A stretch of 64,000 nt of DNA from Psychrobacter sp. JCM 18900 (GCF_904846625.1 NZ_CAJHBL010000002.1:186001-250000); one strand, 5' to 3'. Counted from the first letter of the stretch, positions 17,626 to 26,894 are shown. The notes: generated by a model not told the origin, from the sequence alone. Numbers and translations are program-made.

Positions 17626-18933
17626 TTAGAGAGCAATTTTAGGGCTCACCATCAGCACGTTATCCAAACCTCGCCACATAGCATCCACACTATCAGCTGA
17701 TGTTTCTATACACAACACTATCAAATCCCAATCACTAGGCTCGACGTTATAAGCAAAATTGGTCATACCAAGCCCGTAATTGTCACTAAAGCTCAGCATC
17801 GTGGTAATCGCTCCACCAAGCGCAATCGGTGAGCGGGTTAATGCGCTAAAATTAACCATGGATGCTGTATCGTCGTTGAGCTTGTCGGACTCTGTTTCAA
17901 GCCATTCAGCCAATAGAAACGGCAACCAAACAAACTCATTGCTGCCCAATACTAAGATTCTTCTTGGCAACTGAGTAACATCAAAGTTTTCTTGATCATT
18001 AAAACGGGTAAATGCAGCCTGAAAACTCGAAAGATAGTTAGCAAATCCCTTTGTACTGTCTAGCGTTGGAAAACGCCCCCAGTTGCCCGTATAACCAAGC
18101 GCTTGACTACCAGCGGCCGTAGTATCAACTGATGGCATCGTAATGGGTTCAGGGTTGGGTGCGTCTGTCCATTGCCATGCGCCAGACAATAAATGATGGC
18201 GATGAAACTCAATACCAGCGAGACGATCGGCCATACGTGCAGGTTTAGCATCTGACTGTGGATTAGGTTTCTCTTGATCTAATGACCAGTCGACCAATGT
18301 TGTTAGATGCACTTGCTCTAACTGGTTAAATCCTGCTTCACGTAGGGCCGTGACGACATTAACACAGGTATTGCCTGTTGAGGCTTCATCATCGACCATA
18401 ATTAGTGTTTTACTGGCCAGTAGCTGCGCCTGAGTAACGCTATCTTTGCTCTGATAAATCAAATGCTGGCTGGCATGACTATGATCTTCACAAAACGTCG
18501 TCAGCAAGGAGTCGGTACCATTGGCATCACTACTTTCATCGTGCTGTGCATGACGCGTAGAGTTCAATAGCAGAGCTTGAGGATAGCGCGTTTGTAGCGC
18601 TTGATGGACACCAGCAGATAGACCAACAGCGGTCTCTGCCATACCAATGACTAGCACTGGCTCGGCCAAGTCATTAGGCACTAAATCAGCCAAATCAGTA
18701 AATGCGTTTCGCATAGTGCTTGGCGCAACGGGAATATGACGACCTAGCACTTTTGAGACAAACAAAAATGCCCGTTTTGGATTAATACGCTGGGCAAATC
18801 CAAGTAAATCTTCTAACTGATAATGGGCGCGTTGTTCTGCGCCATTTTTATTGGTGGCTGAGTTGGTTTGATAAGTTAGATCTAGCGTACCACGGGGTAG
18901 GGTGATGGTCGTACTGTGTTGCTCATTTAACAT
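17626..18933 (-). CDS. PRTase_2-TRSP domain phosphoribosyltransferase of the Ter operon
   Basis: 435-aa protein with an N-terminal type-I phosphoribosyltransferase-like domain. FVSKVLGRHIPVAP (58-71) and LVIGMAETAVGLSAGVH (94-110) precede the PRPP-binding signature IMVDDEASTGNT (178-189). The C-terminal TRSP domain contains RILVLGSNEFVWLPFLLAE and MLSFSDNYGLGMTNFAYNV. It is predicted to transfer or release a ribose-phosphate group. AAGGAA precedes the ATG by about 6 nt. The TerD-trypsin gene upstream ends 42 bp away. Confidence 0.88.
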   Translation of the reverse strand: MLNEQHSTTITLPRGTLDLTYQTNSATNKNGAEQRAHYQLEDLLGFAQRINPKRAFLFVSKVLGRHIPVAPSTMRNAFTDLADLVPNDLAEPVLVIGMAETAVGLSAGVHQALQTRYPQALLLNSTRHAQHDESSDANGTDSLLTTFCEDHSHASQHLIYQSKDSVTQAQLLASKTLIMVDDEASTGNTCVNVVTALREAGFNQLEQVHLTTLVDWSLDQEKPNPQSDAKPARMADRLAGIEFHRHHLLSGAWQWTDAPNPEPITMPSVDTTAAGSQALGYTGNWGRFPTLDSTKGFANYLSSFQAAFTRFNDQENFDVTQLPRRILVLGSNEFVWLPFLLAEWLETESDKLNDDTASMVNFSALTRSPIALGGAITTMLSFSDNYGLGMTNFAYNVEPSDWDLIVLCIETSADSVDAMWRGLDNVLMVSPKIAL

Positions 18934-18975
18934 TCATATTCCTTGGCGCTTTTAATTATATGTCGTCGTAGATTT

Positions 18976-20202
18976 TTAACCCTGACAGCCAACCAGCCAT
19001 AAGGCACTGCGACTTTGCTTGCTTAGCTGAGGTGTGGTAAGAGGCGTAGCATTGGTCAAATCAGTCGTGTTCTCCAAGCTGACGCCAGCGCTCGCCAGTA
19101 GGGCAGATAATAACTGAAATTTCACCGCATAGTTCATATTTTGTGCATGTTCATGAACCAGACTTGATGTGACCATACCGACTACCTCTCCAGTCGGCAA
19201 TAATAAAGGACTACCACTAGATCCAGGCTGAATGGGTGCGGTGAATTGCATATGACGGATATCGTTATTTAAACCTGTCAATCCTGATATACAGCCTTGA
19301 GTGACTTGCAGTTGGCTACTCAGTCCTGACAACGGAAACCCCAGTGTGGTGATGGTCTCACCCAATATATCAACACACTGCTGCGCCAATGGAAGGTAGC
19401 TAGGCAAAGGATCACTAACTCTAATAATAGCTGAGTCGCTTCCGATATCGCTGAGCACGACTTGTACCTCGCGATCAGGCTGACCTTGCTGACGTACGCC
19501 AACCATCGCTGCTGACTCAATCACATGATAGCAGGTGAGCAGATGATAGGGATCAATAGCAAACGCTGTTCCTGTCCAAGTTTCGCCTGCTTGTACTTGA
19601 CGGGGAGGGCGAGCTTCGTTGTTTGGTTGAGTACGCTGCTGATGCTGAGCTTCTTGAATAAGCGTATGTGTGCTAGGTGGACGCACATCCAGACTAACCT
19701 GTACATGATGTTCAAGGCTCGCCAAGCCTTGCGTTGATGCTTCGCCAAGTGCTCGACATTTGAACTGTCCATTACGATGATATATTTCTAATATAATCGC
19801 CGCTTTGATATGCCGCTCGTTTGTTGTGAAGTTATATTGAATATCTCCGTTATTGAGCGTGAGACTTACGTCGTTTAACTCTACCGCTGGCAATTTTAGG
19901 CTTGGCTCATGATAAACATAGGCAATCAGTTGTAAGAAACTAACGCCAAGTGTATCAAATAACTGGGGTAAATCTAACTGCCATGTATTTGGATTATCCT
20001 TGTTATCGAGCTGAGCCCAGTCTTTAGACTCATGTAAATAAGCAGGACTACAAACGGCTTTACGATTGGCATCTAATGGCAACCATAATAGCCCAAGCTG
20101 CTGTCCAAACTCTAATGGTTTAGTAGTAGAAAATGCGATCGAACATTTAGTGTTTTCGATAACCGTATTGGCCCCTAGCCTTAACTCAACTTGCTTCGAC
20201 AT
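18976..20202 (-). CDS. TerD domain - trypsin-like serine protease fusion
   Basis: 408-aa, first gene of the five-gene Ter operon. Residues 1-165 are a divergent TerD domain (ends FKCRALGEASTQGL) without the acidic Ca2+ motif of classical TerD. A Gln/Pro-rich linker spans 175-205. Residues about 206-375 form an HtrA/trypsin-like domain: His226 in TCYHVIE, Asp256 in DIGSDSAII, Ser329 in QPGSSGSP, and a GFPLSG turn. No signal peptide or PDZ domain is visible, so a cytosolic regulated protease is inferred. In-frame GTG 20203-20205 precedes ATG 20202; AAGGA sits 6-7 nt before the ATG. Confidence 0.87.
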   Translation of the reverse strand: MSKQVELRLGANTVIENTKCSIAFSTTKPLEFGQQLGLLWLPLDANRKAVCSPAYLHESKDWAQLDNKDNPNTWQLDLPQLFDTLGVSFLQLIAYVYHEPSLKLPAVELNDVSLTLNNGDIQYNFTTNERHIKAAIILEIYHRNGQFKCRALGEASTQGLASLEHHVQVSLDVRPPSTHTLIQEAQHQQRTQPNNEARPPRQVQAGETWTGTAFAIDPYHLLTCYHVIESAAMVGVRQQGQPDREVQVVLSDIGSDSAIIRVSDPLPSYLPLAQQCVDILGETITTLGFPLSGLSSQLQVTQGCISGLTGLNNDIRHMQFTAPIQPGSSGSPLLLPTGEVVGMVTSSLVHEHAQNMNYAVKFQLLSALLASAGVSLENTTDLTNATPLTTPQLSKQSRSALWLVGCQG

Positions 20203-20924
20203 CACATTTCCTTAGTTTATTTACGCGATTATAGTTATTTTTATTGTTTAATGATTTTATCCTTGAGACTAAAGTCTGACCACATAAAGGGTTTTGATTT
20301 TATTTTGAAACTATCATTCTACAAAGAGAAAACAGTAATAGGTGTTTTAATATACAGTTAAGATTAATTGCATAATAGATATATCAAGATATATAGGTTT
20401 TAATAGTTTCGGAATTCCTTTTAATAATTAATTACTTTTAGAAAATAATAATGAGGTTTTATAGTCTAGCCATTTGTCGGCTAATGTAGCCACTTATCGG
20501 ACAAAGCCGTATAGTGTATTGCTACAGAACAAGATTCCGGTGATAATACAATCAAAATCTATTGCTGTTTAGTAACTTTACTGTGACCAAGTGTTATTTA
20601 TAAAGTTTAAGAATAGTATTTGATTCAAACCTATTTATCTCAATCTTATTTTCAAGCTTATTACTGTTTTTCGATTAATGAATTTCTAGTAGTTAGAGCG
20701 CTTGTATGCTTAATAACTATAAAAATCGAAGTTTCGTCTACTGAAGATATTTCATTTCTTATAATATAAAAGATATATAGAAACTGTTACATGGTTGATG
20801 TCTGCATATCTTTTATATTGTGAGAAAGCCAGTTGGTCGGACCTTTGAAACGTTATTCACATTAGTTTATCTAGATAGCTTGATATAAGAAAGCGTAGCA
20901 GTATTTTAAGAAAAGGAGTGCTCT
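20203..20924. promoter_or_regulatory. Divergent control region between Ter operon and V4R-MHYT pair
   Basis: 722 bp, strongly AT-rich, no gene. On minus a perfect TATAAT (forward 20228-20233) lies 23 bp before the TerD-trypsin start, without a good -35. TAGCCATTTGTCGG (20467-20480) is repeated as TAGCCACTTATCGG (20487-20500), exactly 20 bp apart, and AGCCAGTTGGTCGGAC (20827-20842) resembles both. These may be binding sites of a shared regulator. Confidence 0.45.
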
Positions 20925-21632
20925 GTGAAATTCTCTTGTGCATTAGAAACGTCTTCTGAACGTATTCGTCTGGTCAATGTTATTTCGCCGCTTATCAAAG
21001 CAGGTTATCAGCTGGTCTCCCAAAGACAAGAGGCTTCAGAGAATGGTGGTAATATCATTCATGTGATCGCAAGAAGTCTAGGCTCTAAAACGCAAGCAGA
21101 TCTAATCGATGACTTATCTTCAATTGAAGGTTGTACGCTTTTTAATCTAGAAATAGATGAAGAGGGCGGATCGTCAACTGCCCCTGCAAAAAAGACATTA
21201 GATGAAAAAAGCGTCTTATCAGCCATTGGTGCTTATTACCCTAAAATAGCAGATATTGTCAGTCAGTATGAAGATAGTTTACCTATTGAGCGACGTGTGA
21301 CGGCATTGCAGGAGTTGGGTCGCAAGGTTGGCGGCGGTATTTACCAGCGTGATTATTCACTTGGTAGTCCACTAAAGATGCCTACTACTATCACTCGTGA
21401 GCTTGTACCAGCACTAAAAGGTCTGTCTAAAGTTAAAGCAAAGAATAATGTAATTTATTTAATCAAATGTCCGTTCTGTAAGTCGTCAGATCATACTCAC
21501 TCAGGATGCCATTTTATTGTGGGCTATATAGAAGGCTTTTTGGCAAGCAACCCTGCTATAGATGTGGTTCAAGTTGAAGAGACTAACTGCGGCGCAGGTA
21601 GTACCAATATTTGTGAATTTACCATTGGGTAA
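20925..21632 (+). CDS. V4R (4-vinyl reductase) domain protein, sensor-like
   Basis: 235-aa soluble protein. The C-terminal half (about 110-235) is a V4R domain, a small-ligand or metal-binding fold, with C182 and C185 (CPFC), C195-H196 (GCHFIVGY), C222 and C230 (NCGAGSTNIC) as likely metal ligands. Residues 1-78 have an ACT-like alternation of strands and helices (tentative). GTG start with AAGGAG 6 nt upstream. It is followed after 119 bp by the MHYT gene on the same strand. I infer an input module; no enzymatic motif is seen. Confidence 0.72.
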   Translation: MKFSCALETSSERIRLVNVISPLIKAGYQLVSQRQEASENGGNIIHVIARSLGSKTQADLIDDLSSIEGCTLFNLEIDEEGGSSTAPAKKTLDEKSVLSAIGAYYPKIADIVSQYEDSLPIERRVTALQELGRKVGGGIYQRDYSLGSPLKMPTTITRELVPALKGLSKVKAKNNVIYLIKCPFCKSSDHTHSGCHFIVGYIEGFLASNPAIDVVQVEETNCGAGSTNICEFTIG

Positions 21633-21751
21633 AAAATTATGCATAGATAATTTCATGTCTATGCAAAAAATCAACGAGCGAATGACGCACCGTGTTGCAA
21701 TAAAAGTAACGTTATTTGACTCAATTCTTATGATAGATAAAAGGCAAAAAA

Positions 21752-22492
21752 ATGATGGAAGTTGAATATAACTTACTTTTGGTGTTGGTCTCATACGCCA
21801 TTGCAGTATTTGGTTCTTATGTTGGCTTAAACCTTGCCATTCGAGTACCTTCTGCTAAGCCAGGAACGGATTTGTATTTCTGGGTAGCGCTATCATCGAT
21901 TGCTATCGGTGGTGCGATTTGGTCTATGCATTATATCGGTATGATGGCAGTAGATATGAAAATGCCTGTGACTTATGACTTGGGTCTGACGATTGTCTCA
22001 ATGTTACTCGCGATTTGTTTCGTTGCAGTCGGTATTGTCATCGTAGGTCGCGGTGAATCAAGCGTTGCTAAGTTAATCGGTGGCGGCGTACTTACTGGAC
22101 TGGGTGTTGCAGCCATGCATTATACCGGTATGGCCTCTATGCAAATGGACGCTACTATGTCATACAATATACCGCTGCTTATCTTATCGATTGTAATTGC
22201 TATTGCAGCCGCTATCGCTGCGCTATGGTTGGCATTCAATCTACGTGGTACATTACAGCGTTTTGGTAGTGCGTTTATCATGGGTCTTGCAGTTTGTGGT
22301 ATGCATTACACTGGTATAGCCGCGATGGAAATGACGATGACTGATCACTCAATGTCTATGGATTATACGCATGCAGGTGCCATTTCTTCATCGATTATGA
22401 TCTTCATCGGTTCAGCAATCGTATTGAGCTTACTATGGGTCATTGCTTCTAAAAATGCACCTAAGCAAGCGACACTAGCATTTGGCGAGTAA
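21752..22492 (+). CDS. MHYT-domain integral membrane sensor protein
   Basis: 246-aa, seven predicted helices. The three MHYT repeats are complete: SMHYIGMMAV (His60), AMHYTGMASM (His123) and GMHYTGIAAM (His185), each at a helix end with nearby Met and acidic residues that are thought to bind copper and sense O2, CO or NO. There is no GGDEF, EAL or kinase domain attached, so output must pass to another protein, possibly the V4R protein encoded upstream. The start is one of two adjacent ATGs; AAGG lies 7 nt before the first. Confidence 0.88.
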   Translation: MMEVEYNLLLVLVSYAIAVFGSYVGLNLAIRVPSAKPGTDLYFWVALSSIAIGGAIWSMHYIGMMAVDMKMPVTYDLGLTIVSMLLAICFVAVGIVIVGRGESSVAKLIGGGVLTGLGVAAMHYTGMASMQMDATMSYNIPLLILSIVIAIAAAIAALWLAFNLRGTLQRFGSAFIMGLAVCGMHYTGIAAMEMTMTDHSMSMDYTHAGAISSSIMIFIGSAIVLSLLWVIASKNAPKQATLAFGE

Positions 22493-22532
22493 TTTTAAAC
22501 GCTCATTTTTAATACCAATTGAAAGTGAAAAT

Positions 22533-22571
22533 AAAAAAAGGTTTTTAGATTAATATCTAAAAACCTTTTTT
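22533..22571 (+). terminator. Terminator between MHYT and ATP-grasp genes
   Basis: A 14-bp perfect stem (22537-22550 with 22555-22568) with four-base loop and terminal T-run; convergent genes can share it. Confidence 0.9.
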
Positions 22572-22620
22572 CGTGTTTGTTCAAATCCTCTGCTAATCAC
22601 ATGCATGCTTAGCGGACTAT

Positions 22621-23772
22621 TTATTCGTCATCCTTTTCAATTTTGACACTCATCATAATAGAGCGTACTTGGCATGGTTCAATATGCTGAATATTGGTCT
22701 CTAAGTTAGGTCTCTCTGATAACCCCAACCAATAAGAAAAGCCGACTTGCGTCAGGTCAGTTCCACTATGAGAAGTATAACCAATACCACCTGATGGACG
22801 ACTATTGATCTCAAGAACACGGTGCTGACCGCTATCATCAGCTTTGGTCTGTACACTGACGATACCATCACAGCCAAAAGCCCTAATCAATGGGATTACG
22901 ACATCCATGACAGACTGCTCATAACCAACATGTTGTATTTTTCCTGTTTTATGACGAGTGACAGCAGCTAGGACTTCACCATATTCACAAACTACATCGA
23001 TAGAGTACTCTTGCCCTGACAGATAAGGCATAAGCAACATTGGAATAGGGCGATCGTGTACCATTTCGCTGTTAGCATAGGCATTCACAAATTGGGCTGT
23101 ATTTATTTTTTTCTCTTCAGTGAAATATAAGTGCTCAAAGCTATCGTACGTAGTACTATCTGCTTTACCCGTGTCTAGTCGCCAAAACCCTTGGGCGAAA
23201 ATACCGACGACAGGTTTCACACATAGAGGCTGGTCACCATGCTCGGCTAGTAAAGCCTCAAGCTCTACCGTATTGTCAAAACGCCATGCGTCTGCCACTG
23301 GGATATTATGAGTGTGACAATGCTGCATAAAAGCAAATTTATCATCGATCGACTCTAGTGCCGCCACGCTGGTTGCGCCCGTCAATAAGCGAATACCAGC
23401 AGCGTCAAATTTTTCACGATGCGCTTCATAGTCAATACCATTGCGCCCAGTCAGTAGTACTTTTACGTTATACTTTTGAGCTTGTTCTAATACGAACTGC
23501 CAGCGTGGTATGGCAGTTTCATCAGTCATTTGGATATCAGTATCTACGATCGAGTCAGATGGCTCGCGATAAATCATATCGGCGAATTCAAAAATTTCAG
23601 GTCTATCATGACGGTGTGAGGCAATAACTTGAAAAGGGTTGTTTGAAGGACTGCTTGATTTGCTCTTTAGACTTTGTAAGCTCTCTAACATATCACGCTG
23701 GCTAGATTGGCCTTCAGCTAACCACGCCGCTACTGGTATTGAAGGGTTACTATTGTCAGCAAGATTATTCAT
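22621..23772 (-). CDS. ATP-grasp ligase of the Ter locus
   Basis: 383-aa ATP-grasp enzyme. An N-terminal Rossmann-like part (1-135) is followed by the ATP-grasp core: SIDDKFAFMQHC, PLCVKPVVGIFAQGFWRL (nucleotide-binding Lys), MPYLSGQEYSIDVVCEYG, and the Mg2+/phosphate segment LEINSRPSGGIGYTSHSGTDL. It presumably joins a carboxylate and an amine in the proposed metabolite pathway. GAGAG precedes the ATG. It is transcribed divergently from the terA-like gene and not in the main biosynthetic operon. Confidence 0.85.
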   Translation of the reverse strand: MNNLADNSNPSIPVAAWLAEGQSSQRDMLESLQSLKSKSSSPSNNPFQVIASHRHDRPEIFEFADMIYREPSDSIVDTDIQMTDETAIPRWQFVLEQAQKYNVKVLLTGRNGIDYEAHREKFDAAGIRLLTGATSVAALESIDDKFAFMQHCHTHNIPVADAWRFDNTVELEALLAEHGDQPLCVKPVVGIFAQGFWRLDTGKADSTTYDSFEHLYFTEEKKINTAQFVNAYANSEMVHDRPIPMLLMPYLSGQEYSIDVVCEYGEVLAAVTRHKTGKIQHVGYEQSVMDVVIPLIRAFGCDGIVSVQTKADDSGQHRVLEINSRPSGGIGYTSHSGTDLTQVGFSYWLGLSERPNLETNIQHIEPCQVRSIMMSVKIEKDDE

Positions 23773-24060
23773 AATTCTCTCAGCGTTATCATTAGGTATC
23801 GGGGAATGGGTAGGTCAATATTGCTACTGCAAATCTAGTAGTAATATTAGCAAAGGTATACGGTTTAATAGGACGTATTATATACAAATGATATGCGTTA
23901 TAAACGCCTCTAATAAAATAGTCATAGGGATTTGTAAGGATGACTTTATCGCTTATATCACGATTGCCTGATTCAAAACTTTCATAATATCCATGCTACT
24001 ATATGATGATAGTCGGCATGACAATGACAACAGCATAATAAATAATCTAAAGGATGTATG

Positions 24061-25335
24061 ATGAGTCAAAACCAACCTCAAAAACTAATTGCAGGTGCCA
24101 ATGCGCCACTACCGACTGACAATATTAGCATTCGTATTTTAAGCCAAAATGCTATTGATTGTGCCGCTTATCGCCTGACTAATGACGGCAAAGTACGCGG
24201 TGATGGAGACATGATATTTTATGGTCAGACACGTAGTGATGATGGTAGCGTTAGCTTCCGTGGTCATGACAGTGATGGATTTTTTGATGTCAATTTGTCT
24301 GCACAGCCTGCAAGTATTGAGAAAATTGCCCTAGCGTTCTCTAGCGCGCAAACACTGTCGCAAGTTGGCGATGTGGATATTCAAGTATTACAGGGCAGTC
24401 AAGTGCTGATGACCTGTCAGCTGAGTAGCGCAGGCCGTAATGAAAAAGCCATTATATTAGCTGAATGCTATCGCAGACAAGGAAGCTGGAAATTTCGTTT
24501 TATCGCCCAAGGATTTGAGGGAGGGTTAAAACCTTTATCTGAGCATTTCGGTGTGGAAATAGCTGATGACGCACCTGCCCAAAATCATAACCCTGAACAA
24601 AGCCAACCTCAACCTATCAACACGCAGCGATCAATCAATACGCAAAAAGCAGGCAGCACGTCTCAAGCTAACAACCCGCCACCGATTCCTGCTAACCCTT
24701 CGATTAACTTAAGTAAAATAACATTAACTAAAAACCAATCTAGCATCAATCTTAAAAAACGTGATGACTTTGGCAAAATTTCGGTCAATTTAGATTGGAA
24801 TCAACGCCCGCAAAATGATAAAGCAGCGCCCAAGAAAGGCATACTGGGTGATTTATTTAAGCAGCATCAATCAAGCGGTATCGATCTAGATGTCGGCGCT
24901 ATGATTCATCTAAAAAATGGTGAAAAAACCCTTATTCAAGCGTTGGGTAATCGCTTTGGTAGTTTACAATCAGCGCCTTATGTTTGCCTACGTGCGGATG
25001 ATAGAACGGGGCAGGTAAGTGGCGGTGAATGGCTGGATATCAATGGTCAGCAATGGTCACAGATTGAAGAAGTATTTATCTTTGCGTTTATTTACGAAGG
25101 CGCACCCAACTGGGAAAAAACCGATGGGGTTGTGACTATTCATGTCCCAGAGCAATCACCGATTGAGACACGTTTGACCGAAGGTGCAGGCAATCTACCA
25201 ATGTGTGCCATTGCCCGTTTGGTTAATCAGCAAGGCAGTATTAATGTTGAGCGTATCAACCAATATTTCAAAGGTCACCAAGAAATGGACAAAGCATTTA
25301 ACTGGGGCTTTAGCTGGAAGCGTGGACGTAAATAG
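24061..25335 (+). CDS. terA: TerA-like protein with two TerD domains
   Basis: 424-aa. First TerD domain about residues 8-167 (ends KFRFIAQGFEGGLKPLSEHFGV), an Asn/Gln/Pro-rich linker to about 213, then a second TerD domain ending FNWGFSWKRGRK as in TerA. Neither domain has the full acidic [12 protein letters not shown] motif: the first reads GHDSDGFFD and the second DDRTGQVSGGEW. The second carries KKGILGDLF (258-266) before IDLDVGA. ATG 24061 is preferred over 24058 because AAAGGA is 6 nt before it. Soluble Ca2+-dependent tellurite/stress scaffold by family. Confidence 0.85.
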   Translation: MSQNQPQKLIAGANAPLPTDNISIRILSQNAIDCAAYRLTNDGKVRGDGDMIFYGQTRSDDGSVSFRGHDSDGFFDVNLSAQPASIEKIALAFSSAQTLSQVGDVDIQVLQGSQVLMTCQLSSAGRNEKAIILAECYRRQGSWKFRFIAQGFEGGLKPLSEHFGVEIADDAPAQNHNPEQSQPQPINTQRSINTQKAGSTSQANNPPPIPANPSINLSKITLTKNQSSINLKKRDDFGKISVNLDWNQRPQNDKAAPKKGILGDLFKQHQSSGIDLDVGAMIHLKNGEKTLIQALGNRFGSLQSAPYVCLRADDRTGQVSGGEWLDINGQQWSQIEEVFIFAFIYEGAPNWEKTDGVVTIHVPEQSPIETRLTEGAGNLPMCAIARLVNQQGSINVERINQYFKGHQEMDKAFNWGFSWKRGRK

Positions 25336-25361
25336 TATTCTTAACTATAAATAATAAGCAT

Positions 25362-25403
25362 AAAAGAGCGGCCCAACTATTGATAGATGGGCCGCTCTCT
25401 TTT
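25362..25403 (+). terminator. Terminator between terA and terZ
   Basis: A 10-bp GC-rich stem (GAGCGGCCCA 25366-25375 with TGGGCCGCTC 25388-25397); T-runs are short on both strands. Confidence 0.8.
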
Positions 25404-25456
25404 GAAATAAACTATTTAACTAGATTGGTAATAATCCAGTCAAAGTCTCAAATCAA

Positions 25457-26065
25457 TTATGCATGCGGTGTGATAGCAGGCATTAAGTCGTGGAAGGTGC
25501 GGCCAGAAGCTGTCTCGCCAATCGCATGCATTTTCCACTCATTATTATGACGATAGACCTTTGCCATTACCATCGCTGTGTGTCCACCTTGCGCAGACAA
25601 GTTATAACGTGCTACTTCGCTATTATTATTGGCATTAACGATACGGCAAAACGCATTTTCTACGGTTTCAAACGTTTGACCAGTAAAGCTATTGACCGTA
25701 AATACCAATGAAACCACATTGGCAGGTACTCTTGAGAGATCGACGTTGATGACTTCATCATCACCATCACCGTCGCCAGTACGGTTATCGCCAGTATGCA
25801 CGATACTGCCGTCTTTCGATTTTAGCTGACTGAACCAAATGGCATCGACTGCTTGCTTATTAGCATCAAACATAATGCATGAAGCATCTAAATCGATAGA
25901 ATCGCCGCCAGAACCGCCGCCGAATAATTTTCCTAAGAAACCACCTTTTTTATCCTGTGGCCCTTGAGCGACATCCCAACCTAGACCCAATTTAACTTGA
26001 GTAAGCTCGCCACCAGCTTCTTTGCTTAGGGAGATTTTTTGACCTTTTTGAAGACTAACTGCCAT
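25457..26065 (-). CDS. terZ: TerZ-like TerD-domain protein
   Basis: 202-aa TerD-family protein. The Ca2+ motif DNRTGDGDGDDE is at 93-104. A glycine-rich insertion KKGGFLGKLFGGGSGG (39-54) before SIDLDASC, plus SFTGQTFETVENAFCRIV, makes TerZ the closest classical relative. It lies 76 bp downstream of the AIM24-family gene on the same strand, so a two-gene unit is likely. AAGGATA precedes the ATG. Confidence 0.85.
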   Translation of the reverse strand: MAVSLQKGQKISLSKEAGGELTQVKLGLGWDVAQGPQDKKGGFLGKLFGGGSGGDSIDLDASCIMFDANKQAVDAIWFSQLKSKDGSIVHTGDNRTGDGDGDDEVINVDLSRVPANVVSLVFTVNSFTGQTFETVENAFCRIVNANNNSEVARYNLSAQGGHTAMVMAKVYRHNNEWKMHAIGETASGRTFHDLMPAITPHA

Positions 26066-26141
26066 GTGAGTATCCTTATAATAATTGTGAGTAAAATCGT
26101 TTAAAAATAAAGTTAGAAATTGGTATAAATTGCGAAATGCA

Positions 26142-26894
26142 CTATAAGATATTGTCTAAGAAGCCACCGCCGCCGCCACGTCCGCCTGAGCTACTACCTA
26201 GGACGCTTTGTATCCAACCTTGATAACTGTCACGATTGCGTGAGCAAATAATGACTTTACCACTTCCTGAGAAGTTCAGAACCATACCTTCACCACTAGT
26301 GACGGAGTTGATAATATTGCTCATGATGCCTTTTTTCTTACTGGTCGAAACTGACAACTTGTATTCAAGATTTGAGTCCCAGCAGACCACATGACCGTTA
26401 TCAATAATGACGTCTTTGTCTGGTGTAACATCAATCTCAAACAACGAGCCAAAACCAGATACCACGACTTGACCTTGGCCTTGGGTCTGCATCACCATAA
26501 AGCCGCCTGTATCACCGAATACTGCACCGCCTAAATTGCGCTGAATATTGGCTCTGATATCGACGCCAGTTTGAGCCGCGACAAACGCACCATCACTCAA
26601 TGTATACTGCTGCTTGCCAACTTCTATAATTTGCATATCACCATCAAGCGTGGGCGCAAGCAGACAATCGCCCTCACCATTAACCGCTTCAATTTGCTGT
26701 TGAAACAACGATTCATCGTTTGCAAAGCGGCGCATCAGTGACTGCATCAGGCCACCTTGTAGCTTACCTTTCAGCTCAAGATTGGACTCCATCATCACCA
26801 TCGCATTGGCTTCACAATAAATTGAATCGCCTTTTTTAAGATTACAATGCAAAAAAGGTTCAATAGTACCGATTAAACTGAATGTTGCGGCCAT
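26142..26894 (-). CDS. AIM24 / TIGR00266 family protein
   Basis: 250-aa beta-rich protein of the AIM24 (DUF124) family, common in ter loci but of unknown biochemistry. Typical parts are EPFLHCNLKKGDSIYCEANAMV, GDTGGFMVMQTQGQGQVVVSGFG and ENFSGSGK-like glycine turns. It ends in a Gly/Arg-rich tail (SSSGGRGGGGGFLDNIL) that may be flexible. A TTG at 26903 is in frame but crowds the AAGGA site; ATG 26894 is taken. Confidence 0.85.
   Translation of the reverse strand: MAATFSLIGTIEPFLHCNLKKGDSIYCEANAMVMMESNLELKGKLQGGLMQSLMRRFANDESLFQQQIEAVNGEGDCLLAPTLDGDMQIIEVGKQQYTLSDGAFVAAQTGVDIRANIQRNLGGAVFGDTGGFMVMQTQGQGQVVVSGFGSLFEIDVTPDKDVIIDNGHVVCWDSNLEYKLSVSTSKKKGIMSNIINSVTSGEGMVLNFSGSGKVIICSRNRDSYQGWIQSVLGSSSGGRGGGGGFLDNIL

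Noticed and set aside
23639-23971. 110-aa plus-strand frame over the ATP-grasp start
   Set aside because: Antisense shadow with Cys/Ile-rich random-looking product.
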